DNA from: Bacillota bacterium | GTDB taxonomy: Bacteria; Bacillota; Sulfobacillia; Thermaerobacterales; RSA17 | NCBI GenBank assembly: GCA_017577485.1 | Contig: PKRI01000002.1 | Location: 77,934 to 141,933 of the forward strand | DNA length: 64,000 nucleotides | Direction of reading: 5' to 3' | Shown: one piece after another, positions 32,666 to 41,380 of the stretch | Position numbering within the stretch: the stretch's first letter is position 1 | Layout: every line of letters begins with the position of its first letter | Position numbers and translations under genes: made by a program | Notes under the pieces: model-generated | What the model was told of the DNA's origin: nothing | Database searches by the model: none | The model's input: the letters and a program-made list of their open reading frames with translations, nothing else

Positions 32666-33547
32666 CTATTCTGATCCCTGCGCCACCGGGTGCTCGGGAT
32701 ACGAGCACCAGTCGCTCCAGGAGCCCGGGTAGAGGCGGGCCTGCTGGAACCCCGCCAGCCGCAGGGCCAGCAGGTTGGCGCAGGCCGTCACCCCTGAACC
32801 GCAGTAGACGATGATCTCGTCGGCACCCTCCAGGGCTGCGAAGCGCTGCCGCAGCGCGGACGGGTCCAGCCAGCGGCCGTCGGGTCCCACGTTGGTGGTC
32901 CAGTCGTAGTTCACGGCGCCCGGGATGTGGCCCGCCACGGGGTCATAGGGTTCCACCTCGCCGCGGTAGCGCTCCGGCGCCCGGGAGTCTACCAGGACCA
33001 CGCGGCGGCCGTCCCGCGCCCCGCCCTGTACCACCGTCCGGACCTGGTCGGTGTCGCGGATCCAGTCCCGCTGCAGCCGCACCGTGAAGTTGCCCTGGGG
33101 CCCGCGGGCCGCCGCCTCCTCGTCGCCGGTCCCCGGCACCACCGGCAGGCCGGCCCCGGACCAGGCGGCAAACCCGCCGTCCAGCACCGCCACCCGCTCA
33201 AGGCCCAGATACCCCAGCAGCCACCAGGCTCGCGGCGCCGACTGGCCGCTGCCGTCGTCGTAGACCACGGCGGTGTCGCTGTGGTTGAGCCCGGCCGAGC
33301 GCAGCCTGGCCGCCAGTTGCTCGGGATCGGGCAGCGGGTGCCGCCCGCCGTGCCGGCCCACCGGACCCGACAGGTCCCGTTCCAGGTCCAGGAACACGGC
33401 ACCGGGGATGTGGCCTTCGAGGTAAGCCCGGCGGCCCTGGTCGGGATCGTTGAGGTTGAAGCGCACGTCGAAGACGCGCAGGTCGCTGCGGCTCAGGTTG
33501 ACCCGGAGCCAGTGGATGTCCACCAGTGGTCCGAAGGCTGAGGACAA
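32666..33547 (-). CDS. sseA: Thiosulfate/3-mercaptopyruvate sulfurtransferase (two rhodanese domains)
   Basis: A protein of 293 residues with tandem rhodanese domains. The N-terminal inactive domain includes FDVRFNLNDP and GHIPGAVFLDLERDLSGP. The C-terminal catalytic domain includes VDSRAPERYRGEVEP, AGHIPGAVN and the active-site loop VYCGSGVTAC with the persulfide Cys. The CGSGVTA loop is closer to mercaptopyruvate than to thiosulfate enzymes. The TTG at 33547 is chosen because GGGAGGG lies 7 bases upstream and the family begins at VDIHWL shortly after. The open frame upstream is shadow. It is convergent with ccmH. Confidence 0.9.
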   Translation of the reverse strand: MSSAFGPLVDIHWLRVNLSRSDLRVFDVRFNLNDPDQGRRAYLEGHIPGAVFLDLERDLSGPVGRHGGRHPLPDPEQLAARLRSAGLNHSDTAVVYDDGSGQSAPRAWWLLGYLGLERVAVLDGGFAAWSGAGLPVVPGTGDEEAAARGPQGNFTVRLQRDWIRDTDQVRTVVQGGARDGRRVVLVDSRAPERYRGEVEPYDPVAGHIPGAVNYDWTTNVGPDGRWLDPSALRQRFAALEGADEIIVYCGSGVTACANLLALRLAGFQQARLYPGSWSDWCSYPEHPVAQGSE

Positions 33548-33700
33548 GCGGCAACCCTCCCGCCCGCGGTCCAGCCGGCGTGCCCGGTCGCGCGGCGATA
33601 AGCCCGGCGCTTCCGTTCTTCCCGCCGGCTTGCCCGCGGCTTTCCGGTAGAGGATTCGGGACGGCGATCGGCCACTTCCTTCCGGGACGTGCGCCGGTCG

Positions 33701-34054
33701 ATGACGCTCACTTGTGCGCCGCGCGCCGGCACGGTGCTGCGCCGCCTGTGGGTGAGGCTGCCGCGCCTTTACCTGACCGTGGCCGTGCGGACGCCCGGCG
33801 GCCGCACGTGGTGGATTCCGGTACCGCTGTTCCTGGTGGAGGACCTGGCGGGCTGGCTGTCGGTGGCCGGTCCCTGGCTGCTGCGGCGCACCGGCCGGCT
33901 TGCTGGGGGCGGTGCGGGCCGGGCTGCGGCACACCTCCTGGCCGAACTGCCCCGGCTCGTCCGGACCTTCCGGTCCCAACCCCCGATGATCCTGGCCGAG
34001 ATCGGCGACCCCGGGCATCAGGGCCGTTTCGGGCTGCGGGTGTTGTTGATCTGA
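33701..34054 (+). CDS. Hypothetical small protein coupled to a membrane protein gene
   Basis: A protein of about 117 residues of unknown family. It has a beta-like start (LYLTVAVRTPGGRTWWIPVPL) and an amphipathic/hydrophobic helix around FLVEDLAGWLSVAGPWLL, then a basic helical end. It overlaps the next gene by one base (TGATG), which supports translation of both. The ribosome site is weak. I cannot give a function. Confidence 0.5.
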   Translation: MTLTCAPRAGTVLRRLWVRLPRLYLTVAVRTPGGRTWWIPVPLFLVEDLAGWLSVAGPWLLRRTGRLAGGGAGRAAAHLLAELPRLVRTFRSQPPMILAEIGDPGHQGRFGLRVLLI

Positions 34055-34587
34055 TGAGCGCGTCCCGCGGTGTTTCAACGCCGGAGGGACGCGGGAGCGG
34101 CGCCCCGGGCAGACCCGCGCCCCTGCGCACGCTGGTGGTGCTGCTCATTGCCGCCCACGCCCTATTCTGGAGCGCGTGGTGGCTGGGTTTCTCGCTGCTG
34201 CCCGAGGGGGTTCTCCGCGGCAGTTCGGCCGCCTCGCTGCTGCCGCTGGAGCGCCTGGGCGCCGTGCCCAGGGCGCTGGCGGTGCTGGCCTGGAACGCGG
34301 CGGTCGCGGCTCTGCTGGTGGCCGGGGCCAACCTGGTGAGGGTCGGCCGGCTCCCCCTCGGCGTCCTCCCGCCCCTCTATTACTGGACCCTGTACGGCCT
34401 GCTTCTGGGCACCAATTCCTTTGCCACCCCGCTGCCGGAACGGGTGGCGCCGTCGCTGGCGGTGTTGCTGGGCCGGGCCGGGGTCCTGGAGCTGCACGCC
34501 TACCTGCTGGTGGCGGCGGCGCTGCTGCTGGCGGCGGGCGCGGTGCGCGAGGTCGTCATGTGGTGCTCGGCGGCCGGCGGCTGCTGA
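34054..34587 (+). CDS. Integral membrane protein, weakly SpoIIM-like
   Basis: A protein of 177 residues with four or five hydrophobic segments. The run LLLGTNSFATP and GRAGVLELHAYLLVAAALLL recalls the GNxxG and HGxxELPA parts of stage II sporulation protein M relatives, but the match is weak and I would not name it. The ATG overlaps the previous stop. Its last 32 bases overlap the end of the convergent LLM gene, so one of the two stops may be extended compared with its ancestor. Confidence 0.6.
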   Translation: MSASRGVSTPEGRGSGAPGRPAPLRTLVVLLIAAHALFWSAWWLGFSLLPEGVLRGSSAASLLPLERLGAVPRALAVLAWNAAVAALLVAGANLVRVGRLPLGVLPPLYYWTLYGLLLGTNSFATPLPERVAPSLAVLLGRAGVLELHAYLLVAAALLLAAGAVREVVMWCSAAGGC

Positions 34588-35620
34588 GGGAGGAGGCCCC
34601 CAGCGCCTTGCGGACCGCCGGCGCCACCTTCGTCCCGAACAGCTCGATGGAGCGCAGCACCTTGTCGTGGGGCAGCGTGCCCACCGTCATCTGCAGCAGG
34701 AAGCGGTCGTGCCCGAAGATCTCGTGCTGGAAGAGGATCTTCTCCACGATCTCCTCGGGGCTGCCCACGAAGTCCGCTCCCCGCAGCGAGCGGGAGAACT
34801 CGAACTGCTCCCGCGTCATCGGTCCCCAACCGCGCTCGCGGCCGATACGGTCCATGGTGAGTTTGAAAGCGGGGAAGGCCAGGTCGGCCGCTTCCCGGGA
34901 CGAATCGGCGATGAACCCGTGGGAGTTGATGCTGAGCCGGGGTTGGGGATGGCCCGCCTCCCGGGCCGCCCGCCGGTGAAGCTCGGCGAAAGGCTTGAAG
35001 CGCTCCGGCAGGCCGCCGATGATGGCCAGGGCCATGGGCAGGCCCAGCAGGCCGGCGCGGACGGCGGACTGGGGCGTGCCGCCCACCGCCACCCACACGG
35101 GCAGGGGGTTCTGTACGGGGCGCGGGTAGACGCCCAGGCCGTCGATGGCCGGCCGGTGCTTCCCCGACCAGGTGACCCGCTCCGACTCCCGCAGCCTGAG
35201 CAGCAGGTCCAGCTTCTCTTCGAAGAGTTCGTCGTAGTCGGCCAGGTCGTACCCGAACAGCGGGAACGACTCGATGAACGACCCGCGGCCCACCATGATC
35301 TCGGCGCGCCCGCCCGACAGCAGGTCCAGGGTGGCGAAGTCCTGGAACACCCGCACCGGGTCGTCGGAACTGAGGACGGTTACGGCGCTGGTCAGGCGGA
35401 TGCGCCGGGTGCGCGCGGCGGCCGCGGCCAGGATCACCGCCGGGGCCGACGACACGTACTCCGGCCGGTGGTGCTCGCCGATGCCGAAGACGTCGAGCCC
35501 GACCTGGTCGGCCAGTTCGATCTCTTCCAGCAGGCGCCGCAGCCGCTCCTCGGGCGACACCGGCCGGCCCAGCGCCGGGTCGAAGGTCGCTTCGACGAAT
35601 GAGTAGATGCCGAACTCCAC
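34556..35620 (-). CDS. LLM-class flavin-dependent oxidoreductase
   Basis: A protein of 354 residues in the luciferase-like monooxygenase fold. Recognisable parts are FGIYSFVEATFDP, GLDVFGIGEHHRPEYVSSAP, RTRRIRLTSAVTVLSSDDPV, FQDFATLDLLSGGRAEIMVGRGS and NPLPVWVAVGGTP. It probably uses F420 or reduced FMN for oxidation of an unknown substrate. The GTG/ATG start at 35620 is followed directly by EFGIYS. It is divergent from the methyltransferase, with the inverted-repeat element in between. Confidence 0.9.
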   Translation of the reverse strand: MEFGIYSFVEATFDPALGRPVSPEERLRRLLEEIELADQVGLDVFGIGEHHRPEYVSSAPAVILAAAAARTRRIRLTSAVTVLSSDDPVRVFQDFATLDLLSGGRAEIMVGRGSFIESFPLFGYDLADYDELFEEKLDLLLRLRESERVTWSGKHRPAIDGLGVYPRPVQNPLPVWVAVGGTPQSAVRAGLLGLPMALAIIGGLPERFKPFAELHRRAAREAGHPQPRLSINSHGFIADSSREAADLAFPAFKLTMDRIGRERGWGPMTREQFEFSRSLRGADFVGSPEEIVEKILFQHEIFGHDRFLLQMTVGTLPHDKVLRSIELFGTKVAPAVRKALGASSLSSRRPPSTT

Positions 35621-35770
35621 GGGTCACCCCTCCATTGAGTAGAGTTGCCCCGGGGAGGTGGGCCATCCTGCCGCCGCCCCGGTGGGCCGTTGGAGCACAG
35701 GCCGGCTGCATGGACCGGGCCGGCGGGCGGAGGCTCCGGCGCCGGTGATGCGAGGCCCCAAATCAAGAAT

Positions 35771-35951
35771 GCGCTGTTCGCAAAGCGTGTGGGTGGTGCG
35801 ACACGGCTGCAGCCCGCGAACGGCAGGGGCCCCGGGGTCCCCGTCACCACCCCGCAGGTGGGCTGGAACCGAGCAGCCGAGGAACCGGAAAACGCAGGGC
35901 CGGCGCAGGGCGGCTGTCGCCACGGCCACCCACACGCTTTGCGAACAGCGC
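35771..35951. mobile_element. 181-bp MITE-like element with perfect 26-bp terminal inverted repeats
   Basis: The 26 bases at 35771-35796, beginning GCGCTGTTCGCAAAGC, recur exactly inverted at 35926-35951. The 129 bases between hold no gene. Size, exact ends and intergenic position fit a miniature inverted-repeat element or the joined ends of a deleted insertion sequence. No clear target-site duplication was seen. An alternative is a pair of large regulatory sites between the divergent LLM and methyltransferase genes. Confidence 0.65.
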
Positions 35952-36053
35952 GATCTGGAACGGGTGTTCGGTGGCGGTGTCCGAGCGGCCGCCCGCAGGG
36001 CGCTTCCGGCCGCGCGTAAGGTATCCTGTCACCCGGCGGCGAACACTGTTCCC

Positions 36054-36719
36054 ATGGATCACGGGCAGCACTTCGACCGCGAGATGCGCGAGACCAACTG
36101 GCACCGGTTCTGGCAGCGGCAGCTGGAGCGCCGGGAGCAGATCGTTGCGTGGCTGGACACCCTGGGTGTCGGGCCCGGCGACCGGTTCCTGGACGTGGGC
36201 AGCGGGCCGGGGCTGGCCAGCCTGCTGGCCGCCGAGCGGGTGGGGCGCCGGGGCAGGGTGGTGGCGCTGGACCGGAACCCCGAGGCCCTGGAACTGCTGC
36301 GGCACCAGGCCCGGCGCCGGAAACTGGACTGGATCGAAACCATCACGGCAGACGCCGCCGCCATGCCGTTTCTTTCGGGAGCCTTTACCCACGCCATGCT
36401 GACGCTGGTGCTCCATCACCTGGTGGACCCCATGCCGGTGATGAAGGAGATCCGCCGGGTGCTGGCGGCGGGCGGGCGGCTGCTGGCTGCCGATTACCGC
36501 CCCGACGGGGACCTGTCGGTGGGGCCTCCCGCCGAGGCGCGCGTAAGCGCCCGGCAGGCCGCCGGGTGGATGCGCGCCGCGGGCTTCTCCGTCCTGGAGC
36601 AGGGCCTGACGCCGCCCCACTGGTTCTACGTGCTGGGGGCCGCAGGGGAAGGTTTGGGGACCGCGGGCGAACGCGCGGCGGAAGGTGCGGGGTACGGTGC
36701 CGGCGCGGGTGCCGGGTAA
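36054..36719 (+). CDS. Class I SAM-dependent methyltransferase (UbiE/Methyltransf_11-like)
   Basis: A protein of 221 residues with the AdoMet motif FLDVGSGPGLASLLAAERVG at about 45-64, the acidic strand end VVALDRNPEAL, TADAAAMPF and the later LVLHHLVDPMPVMKEIRRVL. The substrate is unknown. The ATG at 36054 has only a weak ribosome site. A Gly/Ala-rich tail of about 25 residues follows the fold, and a 9-bp stem hairpin spans the stop. It stands alone downstream of the inverted-repeat element. Confidence 0.88.
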   Translation: MDHGQHFDREMRETNWHRFWQRQLERREQIVAWLDTLGVGPGDRFLDVGSGPGLASLLAAERVGRRGRVVALDRNPEALELLRHQARRRKLDWIETITADAAAMPFLSGAFTHAMLTLVLHHLVDPMPVMKEIRRVLAAGGRLLAADYRPDGDLSVGPPAEARVSARQAAGWMRAAGFSVLEQGLTPPHWFYVLGAAGEGLGTAGERAAEGAGYGAGAGAG

Positions 36720-36731
36720 GAGCCCGGCACC
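36708..36731 (+). terminator. Hairpin spanning the methyltransferase stop
   Basis: A 9-bp perfect stem, GGTGCCGGG paired with CCCGGCACC, with a 6-base loop that contains the stop codon. There is no T run after it, so termination is uncertain. Confidence 0.3.
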
Positions 36732-36880
36732 GGCGGCAGGACCCGTGCCTCAGGCGGTCGGGGCGGCGGACGGCACAGGTCCCGGCCCCGGTGCCGGGTT
36801 CGACGCCCCAGCCGGGAAGGGCCGGCGGCATGGACGGCGCCGGCCCGGGTTGAGCGCCGCGAATCGGTCCGGGGCCGCCT

Positions 36881-37921
36881 TCAGTTGGGCCTCACGAACG
36901 GCACCGTCGCCTTGACCGATGGAGGCAGCACCGGGGCCACGGTGCTGCCGTCCAGGGTGCGGACCGGCGACAGTTCCTCGAACCAGCTGCGGGGCGCCGG
37001 CTGTCCCCAGAAGGTCTGGCGCCGCGGGTCGTTGATGCTCCAGCGCAGGGGCTCGCCGTCAGGGTCGGCGGTCAGGTAGTCGCCGGTGTACAGCTCCACC
37101 CGGTGCCCGTCGGGATCCCTAAGGTAGAGGAAGAAGGCGTTGGACAGGCCGTGGCGGCCGGGACCCCGCTCGATGGAGTCCGCGTGACCCGTGGAGGCCA
37201 GCACGTCGCAGGCCCGCAGGATGCTGGCGGTGTCCGCGGCCCAGAAGCCCACGTGGTGCAGCTGCGGGCCCGGCAGGTTGGACAGCGCGATGTCGTGGAC
37301 GTTGGGCTTGCGGTGCAGCCAGGCCGCCCACAGACGGTAGTCCGGCGCGTCGGTGTCGGTGAACTCGGAGACGCGGAAGCCCATCTGCCCGGTCCACCAC
37401 TGGAATTCCCGGTCGATGTCGGGCACGCCCACGTTGAAATGATCGATGCGCTGGATGAAGGCGCCCCGGTGGAGGTGGAACTGCTGCAGCAGGCGCGGCG
37501 CCTTCTCCATCTCGTAGACGAACTCCACCGGCAGGCCCGTGGGGCTCAGGACCCGCAGGGCCCGGCCCTGACCCGGCTCCTCACCCGGCTCCACCCAGCG
37601 GGTGGGCAGGTCGTGGTCGCGGTACACCCGCTCCAGCATCTCCAGGTCGTCGGGGCTGGAGACCTTGAAGGCCAGGTGCCCCACCGCGGGCCGGTCGGCC
37701 CGGCGGAGCACCAGGCTGTGGTGGACGGCCTCCTCCAGGCCGCGCAGGTAGATGGCGTCCCCGTCGGCGGCCGTTTCCACGAACCCCAGCACGTCCACGT
37801 ACCATTCCCGGGACCGCGCCAGGTCCGTCACCTGCAGTTCCAGGTGCGCGGTCCGCACGATGTCGAACGGCTTCTTGAAGCTCCGCAGGTTGATCTCCCG
37901 GATCGACTCCGCGCTGTACAC
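36881..37921 (-). CDS. hpaD: 3,4-dihydroxyphenylacetate 2,3-dioxygenase (extradiol, VOC type)
   Basis: A protein of 346 residues closely following the homoprotocatechuate 2,3-dioxygenases of Arthrobacter and Brevibacterium. It has FDIVRTAHLELQVTDLARSR, WYVDVLGFVET and IYLRGLEEAVHHSLVLR. The metal ligands are the His in RIDHFN, the His in QLHHVGF and the Glu in HRVELYTGDY. Also conserved are IERGPGRHGLSNAFFLYL and DPDGHRVE. It cleaves the ring of homoprotocatechuate after HpaB. The GTG at 37921 has AGGAG 6 bases upstream. It lies 225 bases downstream of hpaB on the same strand. Confidence 0.92.
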   Translation of the reverse strand: MYSAESIREINLRSFKKPFDIVRTAHLELQVTDLARSREWYVDVLGFVETAADGDAIYLRGLEEAVHHSLVLRRADRPAVGHLAFKVSSPDDLEMLERVYRDHDLPTRWVEPGEEPGQGRALRVLSPTGLPVEFVYEMEKAPRLLQQFHLHRGAFIQRIDHFNVGVPDIDREFQWWTGQMGFRVSEFTDTDAPDYRLWAAWLHRKPNVHDIALSNLPGPQLHHVGFWAADTASILRACDVLASTGHADSIERGPGRHGLSNAFFLYLRDPDGHRVELYTGDYLTADPDGEPLRWSINDPRRQTFWGQPAPRSWFEELSPVRTLDGSTVAPVLPPSVKATVPFVRPN

Positions 37922-38146
37922 GCCCTGCTCCTCTCCTTCCCGCTGCACTGATCCGCCCCGGCGGGTCGAGGGATCCTGGCGGGCTGCTCCGCCCCGCCGG
38001 GCATCCAGCGGGCACCGGGCCGGTCCCGGCAGCCGGGCCCCTGCGGGTCGCCGGTCCCGCAGGCGGCCGCCGGTCCCGGCCGCGGCGCCGCAACATGTCC
38101 CCTGAAGCCCTATTCCCCTCACGCCCTGTGCCTTCACACCTGGGCT
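37922..38146. other. GC-rich gap between hpaB and hpaD
   Basis: A 225-base stretch without a gene, very GC-rich with many CCGG/GGCC palindromic pieces that could form hairpins. It may contain a processing or partial termination site within the hpaBD transcript. No promoter was recognised. Confidence 0.4.
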
Positions 38147-39613
38147 TCACACCCGGACCGTCGCCGGGGCCTCCAGGAACTGCCGCACCCGCTCCACCAG
38201 GTGCTTCCGGTCGTAGCTGCGCACCAGGGCCCCGGCCATCCGCACCGGATCGCCGAAGAAGAAGCGCTCATACAGCGCCTGCCGCTGCCCGAAGGCGCTG
38301 CCGGCCACGTCCCATGCCAGGCGGAACAGGCGCACCCGGGTGTTGGCGTCGACGCCCCGGCCCTGCAGGTACTTCTCCAGATCGGGGCGGATGGGTCCTT
38401 CAAAGTCGGACATTGAGGGAATGGCCATCAGGCCGCTGGCGCCCAGTTGATGGATCAGATCCACCAGCCGCGGGTACGTGCGCGGGTACCAGTTGCGGGC
38501 GGCGTTGAGATACGAGAACTCGGGACGCATCAGGCCCCAGCGGTCGATCTGGGCGTCGGCCTCGCTGGCCCGGAGGGCCGCCTTCAGGAATTCCAGGGCG
38601 ATGATGAATTCCGCCACCTTTTCCTGCACGTGCTGGAAGCCCTCGATGCCGATGGCCTCGGTCATGAAGCTGACCAGGCCCAGCAGGAACTCGGACTTGG
38701 CCACGTTCTTGGTGACCACCTGATGGGTCATGTGGACCACGGCGCCGGTCTCGGCGTAGAGCCCGTTGCACAGTTCCGGCTGCCGGTACATGAAGACCCG
38801 CTCCCAGGGCACCCGCACGTTGTCGAACACGACGATGGCGTCCATCTCTTCGAAGCGGGAGCCCAGCGGGTGGTCCTGGTGCGACCGGCCGTAGTCGAAG
38901 GTCTCGCGGCAGATGAAGCGCAGGCCCGGCGTGTCGCACGGGATGGCGAAGGCGTAGGCGTAGGGCTCGTCCTCGGGCCCCGACTTCAGCAGCGTCGACG
39001 GGAAGACCATGATCTCGTCGGTGATGGGGCCCAGCGTGGCCAGCAGGCGCGCGCCGCGGATGGTGATGCCGTAGTCGTCCTCGTCGACGATGCGGGCGGC
39101 GATGTCGTCGGCCACCTGCTGCGAGGGACCCACGGCCCGGTTCACCTGGGGATTGATCAGCGTGTGGGTCAGCAGCAGGTCGTTATCGCGAACGTACTTA
39201 TAGTAGCTGCGGATGTTCTCGGCGAACTTGCGGTCCGCCTGGCCGAAGTAGTCGGCCGCCGCGGCCATGGCCATGATGGCGCTGTTGAGGTAGTCGGCGG
39301 ACCGCCCCATCATTCCGCAGGTGCGGCTGTGCCACAGGTAAAACATGCGGCTGCGCCGGGCCAGGTCCTCGCGGGTCCTGGGCTGGAGGAACGACATGCC
39401 CACGCGCTCCCCGGTTTCGGGGCAAACGTACGTAAGCTCGTCGCGGTATTCCGGATCGTGCTGCATGTCATACAGTTCCGCCAGCGTCCTGGTGACGCCG
39501 CGGAAGGCCGGGTGCTCGGCCACGTTCTCGGTGATGCGCTCCCCGTCGATCCAGACCTCCCGCCGCTGCCGGTTGATGGCCTCCAGGTACTGCTGTCCGG
39601 TGCGTGCCGGCAT
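38147..39613 (-). CDS. hpaB: 4-hydroxyphenylacetate 3-monooxygenase, oxygenase component
   Basis: A protein of 488 residues in the HpaB/PheA FADH2-dependent hydroxylase family. It starts ARTGQQYLEAINRQRREVWIDG and continues with LTHTLINPQVNR, GITIRGARLLATLGPITDEI, ETFDYGRSHQDHPLGSRFEE, DAIVVFDNVRVPWERVFMYR and FRLAWDVAGSAFGQRQALYE. It makes homoprotocatechuate from 4-hydroxyphenylacetate. GGAGG lies 7 bases before the ATG. The flavin reductase HpaC is not in the window. It is divergent from a Crp/Fnr gene that may control it. Confidence 0.94.
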   Translation of the reverse strand: MPARTGQQYLEAINRQRREVWIDGERITENVAEHPAFRGVTRTLAELYDMQHDPEYRDELTYVCPETGERVGMSFLQPRTREDLARRSRMFYLWHSRTCGMMGRSADYLNSAIMAMAAAADYFGQADRKFAENIRSYYKYVRDNDLLLTHTLINPQVNRAVGPSQQVADDIAARIVDEDDYGITIRGARLLATLGPITDEIMVFPSTLLKSGPEDEPYAYAFAIPCDTPGLRFICRETFDYGRSHQDHPLGSRFEEMDAIVVFDNVRVPWERVFMYRQPELCNGLYAETGAVVHMTHQVVTKNVAKSEFLLGLVSFMTEAIGIEGFQHVQEKVAEFIIALEFLKAALRASEADAQIDRWGLMRPEFSYLNAARNWYPRTYPRLVDLIHQLGASGLMAIPSMSDFEGPIRPDLEKYLQGRGVDANTRVRLFRLAWDVAGSAFGQRQALYERFFFGDPVRMAGALVRSYDRKHLVERVRQFLEAPATVRV

Positions 39614-39753
39614 TGCGATTCCTCCGTTTCCGTGCAGAATAGGGGGCCGGTGCGCTGATTTTAGGCGCCTGCGGGCAGGATCGCTGTATCAAACGAAAAA
39701 AAATTCAGGGAAAAGCAGGTTTGCAGCAGAAACTTGATAAAGGGCGGGTGCCC
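39614..39753. promoter_or_regulatory. AT-rich divergent control region between hpaB and the Crp/Fnr gene
   Basis: About 140 bases with an A-tract (GAAAAAAAATTC near 39695) unusual for this DNA. Half-sites ATCAA (39688-39692) and TTGAT (39734-39738) of Crp/Fnr type are present but 41 bases apart, so a normal 14-base box was not found. Promoters for both genes should lie here. Confidence 0.45.
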
Positions 39754-40446
39754 ATGCGTCAGCCCGTGCCGTACCCCCTGCCCCCGACGGCGCTGGAGGA
39801 GGATCAGTGGTCCCTGCTGCTCCCCTACGGCACGCCCCGCCGCCTGGGTCGCGGCCAGGCCCTGTACCGGCAGGGCGACGTCGCCGACGGCTGCTGGTAC
39901 CTGCGCCAGGGAAGGGTCAAGGCGGTGATCCTGGGGGCCGGGGGCACCGAGAAGATCCTGGAGGTCATGGGTCCCGGCGCCCTGCTGGGCGAGGCCGCGG
40001 CCTTCGACGGCAAGCCCCACTACTCCACCTGCATCGCCCTGGGTCCCGTGGAAGCCTACTATTTCACCGTGGACGTGCTGGTGGAGCGCATGCAGGCCGA
40101 TGAGCGGGTGGCGCGCCTGCTGCTGCGGGCGCTGGCGCGCAAGCAGCGGGTGCTGGCGGGCCAGGTGGAAGACATGGCCTTCTGCTCGGTCCGCGGGCGG
40201 GTGGCACGGCTGCTCCAGCGCCTGTTTCAGGAGCACGGCACGCCCACGGACAGGGGCCTGGCCTGCCCGCTTCGGATCACCCACGCCCAGATCGCCAGCA
40301 TCGTGGGCGGCAGCCGCGTGGCCGTGACCCGCGCCCTGAACCAGTTCCGCCGGGAGGGCATCATCACCGGCAACCCCGACGGCGGCTGGATCCTCCGGGA
40401 TCCCCACCTGCTGGCCGCCGCCGCGGCCGACGACCCGACGTGGTAG
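39754..40446 (+). CDS. Crp/Fnr family transcriptional regulator
   Basis: A protein of about 230 residues. The cyclic-nucleotide-binding-type barrel includes GQALYRQGDVADGCWYLRQG, VMGPGALLGEAAAFDGKPH and YYFTVDVLVERM. The long helix and the HTH follow, with ITHAQIASIVGGSRVAVTRA as recognition part. There is no N-terminal Cys cluster, so it is not an iron-sulfur Fnr. The effector is unknown. By position it probably controls the divergent hpaB-hpaD genes and perhaps paaX. A TTG at 39721 is an alternative start. Confidence 0.9.
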   Translation: MRQPVPYPLPPTALEEDQWSLLLPYGTPRRLGRGQALYRQGDVADGCWYLRQGRVKAVILGAGGTEKILEVMGPGALLGEAAAFDGKPHYSTCIALGPVEAYYFTVDVLVERMQADERVARLLLRALARKQRVLAGQVEDMAFCSVRGRVARLLQRLFQEHGTPTDRGLACPLRITHAQIASIVGGSRVAVTRALNQFRREGIITGNPDGGWILRDPHLLAAAAADDPTW

Positions 40447-40498
40447 ACCACCTGGCGTGGTAGAATGTGGCCCGTCGGGAACCGAAGGGGGAGTCCCG

Positions 40499-41323
40499 GT
40501 GCGGCCCCGGTCGCTGCTGTTCACCATCTTCGGGGAGTACGTGCGCCACTACGGCCGCGACATCTGGGTCGGCAGCCTGCTGCGGCTCATGGCCCAGTTC
40601 GGCATGTCCGAAGGCGCCGTGCGGGCCGCCGTATCCCGCATGGTCAAGCAGGGCTGGCTGCGCAGCCGCCGCCAGGGCGGTAAGAGTTACTACTACCTGA
40701 CCGAGAAGGGCGCCCGCCGCCTGGACGAGGCCGCCGAGCGCATCTACCGCATCAACCCCCAGCAGTGGGACGGGCGCTGGCGCATCGTCACGTACTCCAT
40801 TCCGGAGGAACAGCGGGAACTGCGGGACGGCTTCCGCCGCGAGCTGGGCTTCCTGGGTTTCGGGGCCCTGGCATCGAGCACCTGGATCTCGCCCAACCCG
40901 CTGCAGGAGCGGGTGCTGGAACTGGCCGACCAGTACGGCATCCGCGACCGGGTGGAGTTGTTCGTGGCCGAGCACGTGGGCCCGTCCAGCCCGGCGGAGC
41001 TGGCGGCGCGGGTGTGGGACCTGCCGGCCATCGACGCCGCCTACCGGGACTTCATCGACCGCTTCCGGCCCCGCTGGGAACAGGCCCGCCGCCGGGAGGG
41101 CATGACCGACAGCGAGGCCTTCGTGGAGCGCACCGTCCTGGTCCACGAGTACCGACGCTTCCTGTTCATCGACCCCGACCTGCCCGCCGAACTGCTTCCC
41201 CAGCAGTGGACAGGCCGGGAAGCCGACCTGCTTTTCGAGCGCTACTACCGCTGGCTGCACCCCCGGGCCACCCGCTTTTTCGAGTCCGTGTACGAAAGCA
41301 TGGCGGCCCCGGCCGCCCGCTGA
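40499..41323 (+). CDS. paaX: PaaX family repressor of phenylacetate degradation
   Basis: A protein of 274 residues matching PaaX. The winged-helix N-terminus reads RPRSLLFTIFGEYVRHYGRD, SEGAVRAAVSRMVKQGWL and KSYYYLTEKGARRL. The central PaaX domain contains WRIVTYSIPEEQRELRDGFR and FLGFGALASSTWISPNPL, and the C-terminal part HEYRRFLFIDPDLPAELLP. PaaX binds phenylacetyl-CoA to release repression. The GTG at 40499 has GGGGGAG 5 bases upstream. It lies just ahead of paaABCD, which it should regulate. Confidence 0.93.
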   Translation: MRPRSLLFTIFGEYVRHYGRDIWVGSLLRLMAQFGMSEGAVRAAVSRMVKQGWLRSRRQGGKSYYYLTEKGARRLDEAAERIYRINPQQWDGRWRIVTYSIPEEQRELRDGFRRELGFLGFGALASSTWISPNPLQERVLELADQYGIRDRVELFVAEHVGPSSPAELAARVWDLPAIDAAYRDFIDRFRPRWEQARRREGMTDSEAFVERTVLVHEYRRFLFIDPDLPAELLPQQWTGREADLLFERYYRWLHPRATRFFESVYESMAAPAAR

Positions 41324-41380
41324 CCCTTTCTGCCGAGCCTTGGCCTCCAAGCGCTTTTTTTCGAAGACCCTGGCAGGGAA

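Noticed and set aside
34054..34587. Naming this gene spoIIM
   Set aside because: Only two short stretches resemble SpoIIM and the topology is not a clear match.
39688..39738. A Crp/Fnr box formed by ATCAA and TTGAT
   Set aside because: The two half-sites are 41 bases apart and in the wrong order for a 14-base TTGAT-N4-ATCAA box; kept only as a remark on the control region.
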